DNA from: Ardenticatenaceae bacterium
GTDB taxonomy: Bacteria; Chloroflexota; Anaerolineae; Promineifilales; Promineifilaceae
DNA: 33,002 bases
Assembly: GCA_027054335.1 (NCBI GenBank)
Contig: JALUPA010000259.1
Coordinates: 1 to 33,002 of the forward strand
Reading direction: 5' to 3'
Shown one piece after another: positions 7,591 through 15,868 of this stretch. Position 1 is the first letter of the stretch. Every line of letters begins with the position of its first letter. Under the pieces are notes generated by a model, which worked only from the letters and a program-made list of their open reading frames with translations, searched no databases and had not been told where the DNA came from. The translations under genes and the position numbers were made by a program.

Positions 7591-8996
7591 TTGTTCTTCA
7601 ATCCATCCAAAATCCACTGCCCAATCTCATTCCCGTCACCGGCCCCCAGCGTCAGCACCACATCGTCGGGGCGGATGCGGTCCAAGACGTAGGCGGCAGC
7701 ATCTTCACGTCGGGGGATGTGGACAGCGTGGGGGTGATTCATGGCGCTCACGACCACGGCCGTATCCATGCCCAACGTATCTGTTTCCCGGCTGCAATAA
7801 ATATCCAGAGCCACCACCCGATCTGCCACAGCAAAACTGCCGGCAAACTCATCCAGCAGCAATTTGGTGCGGCTGTAGGTGTGTGGCTGCCAGATGGCCC
7901 ACAAACGGCGGCCCGGATACCGCTGCCGCGCGGCCTGCAACGTGGCCCGGATTTCTGTCGGGTGATGTGCATAGTCATCAATAATCGTCACACCAGACGC
8001 CTCGCCAATCAGTTGAAAACGCCGATTTATACCACCGAAATTAGCTAATGCCGTGCGAATCACGTTAAAATCTACGCCTACGTCCAGGGCCACAATAATG
8101 GCCGCCAGCGCATTCAGCACGTTGTGCCGCCCCGGTACGCGCAGCCGGGCCAGACCGACCATCTGCCCTTCCGCCTCCACCAGAAAATCACTGCCGCCAA
8201 GCTGGTTGGGGCGGAGGTCTAAAGCCTGGTAGTCACATACGACCGTATCCTCTTCCCCAATGCCATACGTCGTCACGTCCACAGTCCCCGCCTCAATCTG
8301 CTGCCGGAATTTTTGCACACCCGGATCGTCACCGCAGAGAATCAGATGCCCATCGCCCGGCAGCAGGCGGACAAAATCGGCAAAGGCAGTCCAATAATCC
8401 GCCTCGGTGGGAAAAATATCAGGATGATCGTGTTCCAGGCTGGTAATAACGGCCACTTCCGGCTGGAGACCGAGGAACATATTGTCATACTCATCCGCTT
8501 CTACCAGGAAATAGTCGCCCTCCCCGTAACGGCCGTTGCTGTCCAGCGCCGGCAGCACGCCACCCACAATAATTGTCGGGTCCAGTTCCGCTTCCAGCAA
8601 AATCTGGGCAATCATCCCCGTCGTCGTCGTTTTGCCATGCGTTCCGGCCACGGCAATACCAATACGGTCCGCCATGAGCCGGCCCAGCAAGTCAGCCCGC
8701 TTCAATACCGGCAGCCCAGCCGCCTGTGCTGCTGCCACTTCCGGGTTATCGGCCGGGATGGCGGATGATATGACCACGGCGTCAGTCCCGGCGATATTTT
8801 TCGCCTGGTGACCTTCGTAAATGGTGGCGCCGTTTTGTTGCAGTACGGCAGTCATTTCATTCAACGTCATATCCGAACCCGAAACCGTAAATCCACGCCC
8901 CAGCAGCACCCGGGCAATAGCTGACATCCCTGATCCGCCAATGCCCACAAGGTGAAAGTGCATCCCTGGTTGCAGCGTAAATTCATAATCCCGCAT
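7587..8996 (-). CDS. murC: UDP-N-acetylmuramate--L-alanine ligase
   Basis: A 469-residue Mur ligase adding L-Ala to UDP-MurNAc. The N-terminal Rossmann-like domain starts HFHLVGIGGSGMSAIARVLLGRG. The central ATPase domain has the P-loop AGTHGKTTTTGMIA and the metal-binding EADEYDNMFLGL. The C-terminal domain has DDYAHHPTEIRATLQAAR, the MurC/Mpl-type signature, and ALDIYCSRE. It lies upstream of murB in the cluster. The ATG at 8996 has no obvious ribosome-binding site. Length and catalytic motifs are normal. Confidence 0.97.
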   Translation of the reverse strand: MRDYEFTLQPGMHFHLVGIGGSGMSAIARVLLGRGFTVSGSDMTLNEMTAVLQQNGATIYEGHQAKNIAGTDAVVISSAIPADNPEVAAAQAAGLPVLKRADLLGRLMADRIGIAVAGTHGKTTTTGMIAQILLEAELDPTIIVGGVLPALDSNGRYGEGDYFLVEADEYDNMFLGLQPEVAVITSLEHDHPDIFPTEADYWTAFADFVRLLPGDGHLILCGDDPGVQKFRQQIEAGTVDVTTYGIGEEDTVVCDYQALDLRPNQLGGSDFLVEAEGQMVGLARLRVPGRHNVLNALAAIIVALDVGVDFNVIRTALANFGGINRRFQLIGEASGVTIIDDYAHHPTEIRATLQAARQRYPGRRLWAIWQPHTYSRTKLLLDEFAGSFAVADRVVALDIYCSRETDTLGMDTAVVVSAMNHPHAVHIPRREDAAAYVLDRIRPDDVVLTLGAGDGNEIGQWILDGLKNK

Positions 8997-9024
8997 AATT
9001 CACATTTTTAGACAAGTTATCGCC

Positions 9025-9612
9025 TTAAATCATAGCGATAAGCACAAACAAGAAAATAACAATCATTAAATAAGGCAGATAAGGCGATAGGAACGGAATA
9101 GGCAGGTTGGCAATAATATTGGCTGCGGCCTGATCCACCCCCGGCCGGGTGATGATTTCCGGAGGAAACGGGTAGGGCACACCCGGTGAATACTGTATCC
9201 AAGCCGCCATACCTGTCGTAAAATATTCCAGAAAAGCCCAAATGCCGCCAATCACTAAATAGCCATTAATAGCGCCGATAACAAAGCCCAACATTTTATT
9301 TCCCAGGCTTTTTTCTATACGCAATCGTGCCCCAATAGCTGAAGACAGTGTAGGCCCCTGGTAACTAAAAAATGTAATAATAATAAGTGTGCCGGCAAAA
9401 AGATAGAAAGAACGTCTGGCGGCCGTTGCTTCACCCAACCCGGCAGTTGTCCAGCCAAACAAATTCAATAGCTGGAAGCCAAACTGGTTGATAGCAAATA
9501 AAGCCAGGATAATGCCGGAAGTGGCGATAAGTTCTCTATGCCAGCCGCGTAATGAGCCGGAAAGGGAAAACAGAAAAACCATGAGCCAAAAAAGTATAAG
9601 TAGACTAAGCAT
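9025..9612 (-). CDS. CvpA-like multi-pass membrane protein
   Basis: 195 residues with about four to five hydrophobic segments: residues 1-18, 29-48, 73-85, 108-128 and a last one at the C-terminus (YLMIVIFLFVLIAMI). The N-terminal GSLRGWHRELIATSGIILALF resembles the conserved G-x-x-R-G-x-x-R-E segment of the CvpA (colicin V production) family, which is not enzymatically characterised. The start overlaps the end of murG by 8 bp and murC follows after 28 bp, so it is embedded in the cell-wall operon. A role in envelope assembly is inferred from position only. Family call is moderate. Confidence 0.6.
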   Translation of the reverse strand: MLSLLILFWLMVFLFSLSGSLRGWHRELIATSGIILALFAINQFGFQLLNLFGWTTAGLGEATAARRSFYLFAGTLIIITFFSYQGPTLSSAIGARLRIEKSLGNKMLGFVIGAINGYLVIGGIWAFLEYFTTGMAAWIQYSPGVPYPFPPEIITRPGVDQAAANIIANLPIPFLSPYLPYLMIVIFLFVLIAMI

Positions 9613-10735
9613 CTGATTTGTCCTTTACTTCGCTTCCGGCCACGTCCAGAATCAGATCGGCCAGGTTGCCGGCTCCGTTGGGAATATCCAACGCTTTGGC
9701 TGCCTGACGCATCTGCGCCAGCCGCGCCTCATCATGCAGTAAAAGCGTGATGGCCGGTAGCAATTTCTCCGGCAGTTGTTCATCCGTCAACTGCACGGCC
9801 GCACCGCGTTGGGTCAAATAATCCGCATTTACCTTTTGGTAGCGCCAGGCCCAGGCTAAAGGAACCAGAATCATGGGCACACCAAAGGCCGGGCCTTCCC
9901 CCAGCATACTGGCCCCGGCTCTGGCCACCACTAAATCAGCCGCTCGAAAAGCTGCCCCAATCTCATTGTGCAGATAAGGGAATGCCCGGTAAAACATCTT
10001 GTGTTCCTCGGTGAGGGCGCTCATATTAGCCTCCACTTCCGGCCAGGTCAGCGTACCACTGATGTGAATCACCTGCACAGAAGTCAAAAGCTCCGGCAAA
10101 ATCCCCATTAAAGCCTGGTTAATCGCTTGCGCGCCCCGGCTGCCGCCAAAGACAAATAAAGTCGGCCGTCCTGGTTTCAGGTCAAATTGGGCCAGCGCGT
10201 CTGCCTTACTCAAACGGATGGCCTGGCGTAATTGCGGCCGTACCGGATAGCCGGTCACCACCAGTTTGTCCGCCGGGATGTAGGCTTCAGAACCACTGGT
10301 GGTAGCCCCCACTTTTTGGGCCTGGGGCAGGGCAAAGCGGATAGATTGCCCCGGTTCCACATCCGGCAAAAAAATGGTGATGGGCGTTCCCGTCAGGCGG
10401 GCGGCTATTGTTACCGGTGCGGCCATATAGCCGCCGGTTATCAACATCACGTCCGGTTGAAAGCGGCGCAAAATACGGTATGCTTTGGGCACACTCAGGG
10501 CCAGTTCCGCACCGTGGATAGCCTTTTTGGGCCAAGGTACACCAGCAATCGCCCCGCCGGAAATAGTTTCCAGTTGTAACCCCGCTTGACGCACTAATGT
10601 CTCTTCCATTTCTCCTTTCGTACCAATCCAGAGAAAATCCTCTCGCTGATAGCCTCTTTCTCGTAATGCCGTTACGGCCGCCAGTGCGGGATATATGCCG
10701 CCACCAGTGCCCCCGGCGCAAATGAGAATTTTCAT
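9605..10735 (-). CDS. murG: UDP-GlcNAc:MurNAc-pentapeptide-lipid GlcNAc transferase MurG
   Basis: A 376-residue GT-B glycosyltransferase making lipid II at the inner membrane face. The N-terminal glycine loop reads AGGTGGGIYPALAAV, whereas the usual MurG motif is GGTGGH; the histidine is replaced by Gly13, which may be lineage-specific. The second loop VLITGGYMAAPVTIAARLTGTPI, the domain hinge FVFGGSRGAQAINQAL and the UDP-GlcNAc region ARAGASMLGEGPAFGVPMILVPLAWA are present. The ATG at 10735 is immediately preceded by a repeat (TTACC-ATG) without a Shine-Dalgarno. The 3' end overlaps the CvpA-like gene by 8 bp. Confidence 0.94.
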   Translation of the reverse strand: MKILICAGGTGGGIYPALAAVTALRERGYQREDFLWIGTKGEMEETLVRQAGLQLETISGGAIAGVPWPKKAIHGAELALSVPKAYRILRRFQPDVMLITGGYMAAPVTIAARLTGTPITIFLPDVEPGQSIRFALPQAQKVGATTSGSEAYIPADKLVVTGYPVRPQLRQAIRLSKADALAQFDLKPGRPTLFVFGGSRGAQAINQALMGILPELLTSVQVIHISGTLTWPEVEANMSALTEEHKMFYRAFPYLHNEIGAAFRAADLVVARAGASMLGEGPAFGVPMILVPLAWAWRYQKVNADYLTQRGAAVQLTDEQLPEKLLPAITLLLHDEARLAQMRQAAKALDIPNGAGNLADLILDVAGSEVKDKSDA

Positions 10736-10783
10736 GGTAACTGATAATTAGGTGATTGGTAATTACCCAATCACCTAATTATT
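10736..10783. repeat. Heptad hairpin repeat (AATTAGGT/GATTGGTA type) between ftsW and murG
   Basis: GGTAACTGATAATTAGGTGATTGGTAATTACCCAATCACCTAATTATT: arms AATAATTAGGTGATTGGG and CCAATCACCTAATTAT pair closely. The ftsW stop TGA (10771-10773) is inside it, and it touches the murG start. Confidence 0.88.
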
Positions 10784-11958
10784 CTCTTTTTACCCGACAA
10801 CTTTACCGGCTGCGGCTTTTGATGTTTGGTAATAGCGCTGTCCCGGGAAATGCTTAGTAATATACCAATGCCAATAAGTGAGATTGCCAATGATGATCCC
10901 CCATAACTCAGAAAAGGCAGGGGGATGCCGGTGAAGGGAATTACTGTTGTAATGACAGCCATGTTGATGAGTGCCTGGTAGCCTAGCCAGCAAGTGATCC
11001 CCAGCGCCAGGAGGAAGCCATAGCTGTTGCGCGCTTTGGTGGCGATGTAGATGCCGCGCCACACCAGCAGCGCCAGCAGCCCCAGCACCAGCAATGTCCC
11101 TACCAAGCCCAACTCCTCACCTAAAATAGCAAAAACGCCGTCCGTGTGCGCCGCCGGCAGGGCGCCAAATTTTTGTACACTTTCGCCCAGACCCACGCCA
11201 AAGATGCCGCCGCGCCCCAGAGCAATCAGGGCTTGCCGCACATTCCAACTGGCCTGCGTGGGATCGCGCAGGGCGACTGTGTAGGCGTCTACGCGGGCGG
11301 CGGCGTGGGGCAGGGTCAGCATTAAAAAGAGAAAAGCTGTGCCGCCGGCCGCCCCGGCAACAAGGATCTGTTTTATATCGGCTCCGGCGACGAAGAAAAG
11401 GGTAAGGGAAACGATGGCGATGAGACCGGCCGTACTCAAATCCGGCTGCTGGACAATCAGGGCGCTGATGGAGCCTACTAAAATGGAAAAGGGCAGCAGG
11501 CCGTAAGATACCTTTTTGATGCGATCTCCTTTGGAATGCAGCCAGTGGGCAATGTACAAAATAGTCGCCAGCTTGGCAATTTCGGACGGCTGGTAAGAGC
11601 CTTCATAAAAACCGCGCTGCGCCCCGAAGATGGCGTCGCCAAAAAAGAGGACGACCAGTAACCCCGTAATGGTCAGCCCCAGCAGGGGGACAGAAAAGCG
11701 GCGCAAAACGTGGTAATCGAACTGCATGATAATCAGGGCAGCGGCCAAACCGATAAGCAGGGCGGTGAATTGGCGGCGGAAGTAATAGGTGGCGTCATCC
11801 TGGAAGCGCAGGCCGTAGTCGAAGGTGGTGCTGTAGACCATGAGCATTCCGATGAGGATGAGGCCGGAAGCAGCCAGTATCAGCCAGTAATCAAACTGGA
11901 ATTTCAGACCGGGTTTGACCCGGTTGGTTTTTTTGCGGACGACGTTTATTGTGGACAT
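10771..11958 (-). CDS. ftsW: SEDS-family septal peptidoglycan polymerase FtsW
   Basis: A 395-residue SEDS glycosyltransferase with about ten membrane segments, polymerising lipid II with its class B PBP partner. Seen are LILIGMLMVYSTT (TM1), YEGSYQPSEIAKLATILYIA, containing the conserved QPSE(x)AK segment, QQPDLSTAGLIAIVSLTLFFVAG, containing the catalytic-type aspartate loop, GVGLGESVQKFGALPAAHTDGVFAILGEELG and the end INMAVITTVIPFTGIPLPFLSYGGSS. FtsW rather than RodA is inferred from its place between murD and murG. A weak AAAGGT lies just before the ATG. The stop is provided by the downstream repeat. Confidence 0.95.
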   Translation of the reverse strand: MSTINVVRKKTNRVKPGLKFQFDYWLILAASGLILIGMLMVYSTTFDYGLRFQDDATYYFRRQFTALLIGLAAALIIMQFDYHVLRRFSVPLLGLTITGLLVVLFFGDAIFGAQRGFYEGSYQPSEIAKLATILYIAHWLHSKGDRIKKVSYGLLPFSILVGSISALIVQQPDLSTAGLIAIVSLTLFFVAGADIKQILVAGAAGGTAFLFLMLTLPHAAARVDAYTVALRDPTQASWNVRQALIALGRGGIFGVGLGESVQKFGALPAAHTDGVFAILGEELGLVGTLLVLGLLALLVWRGIYIATKARNSYGFLLALGITCWLGYQALINMAVITTVIPFTGIPLPFLSYGGSSLAISLIGIGILLSISRDSAITKHQKPQPVKLSGKKRIIR

Positions 11959-11960
11959 AG

Positions 11961-12024
11961 TTACCTTTGGTAATGGGTAATTAGGTAATTGGGTAATTAC
12001 TCAATTACTTAATTACTCAATTAC
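11961..12024. repeat. Heptad hairpin repeat (AATTGGGT/AATTACTC type) between murD and ftsW
   Basis: TTACC...GGTAATGGGTAATTAGGTAATTGGGTAATTACTCAATTACTTAATTACTCAATTAC is made of 7-nt units with complementary halves. It carries the murD stop TAA (12021-12023). Confidence 0.88.
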
Positions 12025-13364
12025 AAACTGTTCACCAATTCCTTGAATATCTCACCCCGTTGGGCAAAGTTGTCGTAGGCATCGAAGCTGGTACCGCCGG
12101 GGGAGAGGAGAATGACGTCGCCGGACACGGCCGTATCCCGGCCCACACGCAACGCCTCCTCCATCGTCTCTACCTGCGTCATACGGTCAAAATCGGCCAG
12201 CTTTTCCGCCAGCAAATCGGCCAACTGCCCGAACAGGACGACGTGTTTCACCTGCTGCCGCACCTGCCGCACCCATTCATCCCAGGCCATATCTTTGTCT
12301 TGGCCCCCGGCCAGCAGGATGATGGGTTCGTCGTAGGCAGCCAGGGCGGCCAGGGCGCGTTCCGGGGCAGTGGCGATGGAATCGTTGACGTACTGCACCC
12401 CGTCCAGCACGCGCACCCGTTCCAGGCGGTGTTCCACGCCGCGGAAGGTGCGGATGGCCTGCCGCATGGCTGCCACTTCGATACCGGCAGAATCGGCCAG
12501 GGTGACGGCCGCCAGAACGTTGAGCAGATTGTGTTGGCCGCGTAACGGTACGTCATCTGTGGCGCACACGGCCGTCTCCTGCCCATTCCGCAGCATAATA
12601 CGGCCATCCCGCACAAAAGCCCCGTCCGTCACTTCCTCTTGCAGGCTGAACAGGCGCAAACGGCCCGGCGATACATCCTGCAGAGCCAGCGCGCCCGGAT
12701 CGTCTACTGAGAGAACGGCCGTATCCTCCACCGATTGGTAGCGTAAAATGTTGGCTTTGGCCGCCGTATACCGTTCCATTGTCTTGTGCCGGTCTAAATG
12801 GTTCGGCGTCACGTTCAGCACGGCGGCGATGGGCGGGCTTTGCCACCAGATTTCCAGTTGGAAGCTGGAAAGTTCCTGCACCACCACGTCATCCGGGGCC
12901 ATTTTGTCCAGATCGGCGATGAGGGGGCGGCCGATATTGCCGCCCACCCAGGTGCGCCGCCCGGAAACCTGGGCCATGACGCCGGTGAGCGCCGTCGTTG
13001 TCGTCTTGCCTGCCGAACCGGTGATGCCGATAACGGCCGTAGGCGCCCGCCGGATAAACTCCTGCGCATCGTTAGTAATAGGCAGCCCGCGTTCCCGCGC
13101 CGCCTGCACCAACGGGGCGTCTGCGGGCACACCGCCGCTAATCGCTACCACGTCTGCTTCGTCCAGTAAACGCATAGGGTGTTCTCCTAAAACATACCGC
13201 ACCGGCAAATCGCTCAGTTCGGCCAAACTGTCTTGCAGCCGCTCCGCCGGCCGCAAATCTGAAATTGTCACCTGCGCCCCCACGCCCACGGCAAAACGGG
13301 CCAAAGCCTTGCCTTGTCGGGCAAAGCCGAGAATGAGGAGGCGTTTGTTTGTTAAGGCGTCCAT
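12021..13364 (-). CDS. murD: UDP-N-acetylmuramoylalanine--D-glutamate ligase
   Basis: About 447 residues; it adds D-Glu to UDP-MurNAc-L-Ala. The N-terminal domain begins NKRLLILGFARQGKALARF, the P-loop is VIGITGSAGKTTTTAL, the substrate/metal segment VVQELSSFQLE, then VLNVTPNHLDRHKTMERY and the C-terminal RGVEHRLERV and NDSIATAPERALAAL (typical MurD is NDSKATN, so the Lys is Ile here). The track start is a TTG at 13394 that lies inside a 28-bp palindrome; the ATG at 13364 (MDALTNKRLL) directly before the conserved core is more likely. It lies between mraY and ftsW. Confidence 0.94.
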   Translation of the reverse strand: MDALTNKRLLILGFARQGKALARFAVGVGAQVTISDLRPAERLQDSLAELSDLPVRYVLGEHPMRLLDEADVVAISGGVPADAPLVQAARERGLPITNDAQEFIRRAPTAVIGITGSAGKTTTTALTGVMAQVSGRRTWVGGNIGRPLIADLDKMAPDDVVVQELSSFQLEIWWQSPPIAAVLNVTPNHLDRHKTMERYTAAKANILRYQSVEDTAVLSVDDPGALALQDVSPGRLRLFSLQEEVTDGAFVRDGRIMLRNGQETAVCATDDVPLRGQHNLLNVLAAVTLADSAGIEVAAMRQAIRTFRGVEHRLERVRVLDGVQYVNDSIATAPERALAALAAYDEPIILLAGGQDKDMAWDEWVRQVRQQVKHVVLFGQLADLLAEKLADFDRMTQVETMEEALRVGRDTAVSGDVILLSPGGTSFDAYDNFAQRGEIFKELVNSL

Positions 13365-13376
13365 TTCAGAGATTAC

Positions 13377-13404
13377 GTAGGTCAAGTTGGCCAACTTGAC
13401 CTAC
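13377..13404. repeat. 28-bp perfect palindrome between mraY and murD
   Basis: GTAGGTCAAGTTGG followed by its exact complement CCAACTTGACCTAC, no loop. The mraY stop TAG (13401-13403) is in the palindrome. It occupies the same intercistronic position as the heptad hairpins but has unrelated sequence. Confidence 0.95.
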
Positions 13405-14393
13405 AATATCGCCAACGCAATCCCAATCATGGCGCTCATAATGCCTACCAGCCACCAGCGCTGCACAATTTGCGTCTCGCTCCAACCCAGTAGTTCAAAA
13501 TGATGGTGCAGCGGGGCCATTTTGAAGAGCCGTTTGCCGCCGGAGAGTTTGTAATAAACCACTTGCAGCGTGGTAGAGAGCATGGTGGCAATAGGCACGG
13601 CGGCAATGATGGGCAAAAGCAGCCATTGATTAGTCAGCAAAGCGACCACGCCCAGCGCGCCACCCAACGCCTGCGATCCCACGTCGCCCATAAACATCTG
13701 GGCCGGTTTGGCGTTGTACCAGAGAAAAGCAAAACAAGCGCCCACCACAATAAAGCTGAACGAGATGAGAAACTGTTGTCCTTGCCAGGTGGCAATCACG
13801 CCGTAAGCGATGAACGCGGTGGCGGCAATCACCCCGGCCAACCCGTCCAGCCCGTCCGTGATGTTAACCGCGTTGGCTGTCCCGGCGATGATGATGACGG
13901 CGATGGGAATGTAAATCAGGCCAATGTTAATCAGAAAAGGGACGGTGGGGACGGCCATCCAGCCGTTGCCGTCGTTAACGCCAAAATAAATAAGCAGGGC
14001 GGCTATCAGAGCAATGCCCAGTTGTATCCAGATTTTTACCCGCGCCCGGATGCCTTTTTCGCCGTGCGGCCGGGGATGGAAACCCAGGTAATCATCAATA
14101 CCGCCTAAAATGGCGTAGGAAACCATGACGGCGACGGGAATGAAGACGCTTTCGGCCGTCTCGATTTCCTGGATGATGCGCACGATGTTGACGGTTCCCG
14201 TGACGACGACGACCCAGAACACGATGAGGATGCCGCCCATGGCCGGCGTGCCCATCTTGGACAGATGGGATTCCGGTCCGTCAATGCGGATTTGCGCGCC
14301 CAGTTTTAGCCGTCTCATCAGTTCCACCAACGGGCTGCCCCAAATGACAGCCATCAAAAAAGTAACAATGCCGAGCGATAAGGAAAAGGCCAT
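13401..14393 (-). CDS. mraY: Phospho-MurNAc-pentapeptide transferase MraY
   Basis: A 330-residue integral membrane enzyme (about ten TM helices) transferring phospho-MurNAc-pentapeptide to undecaprenyl phosphate to give lipid I. Seen are SHLSKMGTPAMGGILI, GGIDDYLGF (the aspartate-rich motif), ANAVNITDGLDGLAGV, MFMGDVGSQALGGALG and MAPLHHHFELLGWSE (the HHH motif). The ATG overlaps the murF stop (TAATG), so the two are translationally coupled. Normal length and residues. Confidence 0.97.
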   Translation of the reverse strand: MAFSLSLGIVTFLMAVIWGSPLVELMRRLKLGAQIRIDGPESHLSKMGTPAMGGILIVFWVVVVTGTVNIVRIIQEIETAESVFIPVAVMVSYAILGGIDDYLGFHPRPHGEKGIRARVKIWIQLGIALIAALLIYFGVNDGNGWMAVPTVPFLINIGLIYIPIAVIIIAGTANAVNITDGLDGLAGVIAATAFIAYGVIATWQGQQFLISFSFIVVGACFAFLWYNAKPAQMFMGDVGSQALGGALGVVALLTNQWLLLPIIAAVPIATMLSTTLQVVYYKLSGGKRLFKMAPLHHHFELLGWSETQIVQRWWLVGIMSAMIGIALAIL

Positions 14394-15814
14394 TAGTCGT
14401 ATCTGCCCAGCGCAGTGATGATTTTGTCCATACGCATACCTAACGATCCCTTGATTAGAATCGTGTCGTTTTGTGTAATAATGTCTTCCAATAGGGGCAC
14501 GGCCGTAACCGAATCCTCTGCCATAAACACCTGTTCCGGCGGCATACCCACCTTCAGGGCTTCCTCTGCAATCCAGCGGGCGCGGCGGCCGACCGTGACC
14601 AAGATTTGGGCTACTTCTACTACGCGGCGGCCGACCAACCGGTGCGATTCTTCTGCCATGTAGCCCAGTTCCAGCATATCACCCAAAACGGCCAGGCGCC
14701 GCTCTGGTAAATCGTTTAGCAAATTCAGCGCAGCCATGACCGATTCCGGGTTGGCGTTGTAGGTGTCGTCAATGATCGTAGAGCCTTTCGGCCCCGGCAC
14801 GGCTACCAGGCGCAACTGTACGGCCGTTTCCCGCAAACCACGCACAATTTCATCCCACGTTAATCCTTCCACCAGACCGACGGCCGTGGCCCGCAGCGCC
14901 GTATGCACACTGTGGCGGCCCAGCAGGGGAACCTGCACACTCAACGCCTCATCCCGGTAATGCAAGGCAAAACGAATGCCTTCCAAGCCCATAGAGGTGA
15001 TGTTGTCTGCCCAGACGTCCGCCTGGGGAGTGAGGCCGTAGGTAAAAATTCGGGCCTGCGTATAATCGGCCATGCCCATCACCCGCTCGTCGTCCCGGTT
15101 AAGGATGGCGATGCCGTCGGCGGGCAGCGCTTCTACCAGTTCCCGCTTGGCGGCAACGATGGCTGCCATGCTGCCGGCCCGCTCCAGATGCACCGGGCCA
15201 ATCAGGGTGACGACGCCGATGCGGGGCTGGGTCATCTGGCACAACTCGGCAATTTCGCCGGGGACGTACATGCCCATTTCCAGGACGGCTTTTTGGTGAT
15301 ACGGCCGTAAATCAAACAAAGCCAGCGGCAGCCCCAACACGCTGTTCCGGTTGCCCGGCGACTTGAACGTGTGAAACCGTTGGGCCAGGACAGCGTGGGT
15401 CAACTCCTTCGTAGACGTTTTGCCCACGCTGCCCGTAATGCCAATCACCTCCACAGGGAAGCGAGCGCGCCACGCCCTGGCGGATGTCTGAAGGGCGGTA
15501 ATCGTATTGTCTACCACCACACAGACGGGTGTGAGCGCACTTAAGGGTGCGGGTAACGGCCTTTTCTGCGCGTTACGCAAATCAATCGTTGCGTACTCTC
15601 CGGCAATAGGCCGTTCTACCAGCGCCGCAATCGCTCCCTGTGAAAATGCCTCGGCCACGTAATCGTGTCCATCTGCCTGTTCCCCTTTATAAGCAACAAA
15701 AACGCTGCCGGGGCCGGCTTCCCGACTGTCCATCACCACGGATGAAACTGCCGGGTCGTCGCCTACGGCCGTATAGCCGGAGATAGGTTCGAGAATGTGA
15801 CCGAGTGTTAACAT
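14393..15814 (-). CDS. murF: UDP-MurNAc-tripeptide--D-Ala-D-Ala ligase MurF
   Basis: A 473-residue Mur ligase adding D-Ala-D-Ala to complete the pentapeptide. The N-terminal domain has SSVVMDSREAGPGSVFVAYKGEQADGHDYV, the P-loop is VIGITGSVGKTSTKEL, followed by FKSPGNRNSVLGLPLALFDL and VLEMGMYVPGEIAELC. The C-terminal TIIDDTYNANPESVMAALNLL is the MurF type (not MurE). No murE is found between it and ftsI, where it is commonly placed. The ATG directly abuts a heptad repeat (TTACC-ATG), leaving no room for a Shine-Dalgarno. Confidence 0.95.
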   Translation of the reverse strand: MLTLGHILEPISGYTAVGDDPAVSSVVMDSREAGPGSVFVAYKGEQADGHDYVAEAFSQGAIAALVERPIAGEYATIDLRNAQKRPLPAPLSALTPVCVVVDNTITALQTSARAWRARFPVEVIGITGSVGKTSTKELTHAVLAQRFHTFKSPGNRNSVLGLPLALFDLRPYHQKAVLEMGMYVPGEIAELCQMTQPRIGVVTLIGPVHLERAGSMAAIVAAKRELVEALPADGIAILNRDDERVMGMADYTQARIFTYGLTPQADVWADNITSMGLEGIRFALHYRDEALSVQVPLLGRHSVHTALRATAVGLVEGLTWDEIVRGLRETAVQLRLVAVPGPKGSTIIDDTYNANPESVMAALNLLNDLPERRLAVLGDMLELGYMAEESHRLVGRRVVEVAQILVTVGRRARWIAEEALKVGMPPEQVFMAEDSVTAVPLLEDIITQNDTILIKGSLGMRMDKIITALGRYD

Positions 15815-15866
15815 GGTAATTGGTAATTGGTAACTGGCAATTACTAATTACCAATTACCAATTACT
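15815..15866. repeat. Heptad hairpin repeat (AATTGGTA type) between ftsI and murF
   Basis: GGTAATTGGTAATTGGTAACTGGCAATTACTAATTACCAATTACCAATTAC: complementary arms of 7-nt units. It begins one base after the murF ATG (minus strand) and follows the ftsI stop by a few bases. Confidence 0.92.
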
Positions 15867-15868
15867 AT

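Noticed and set aside
12748-13380. 210-aa plus-strand ORF
   Set aside because: Shadow of murD on the opposite strand.
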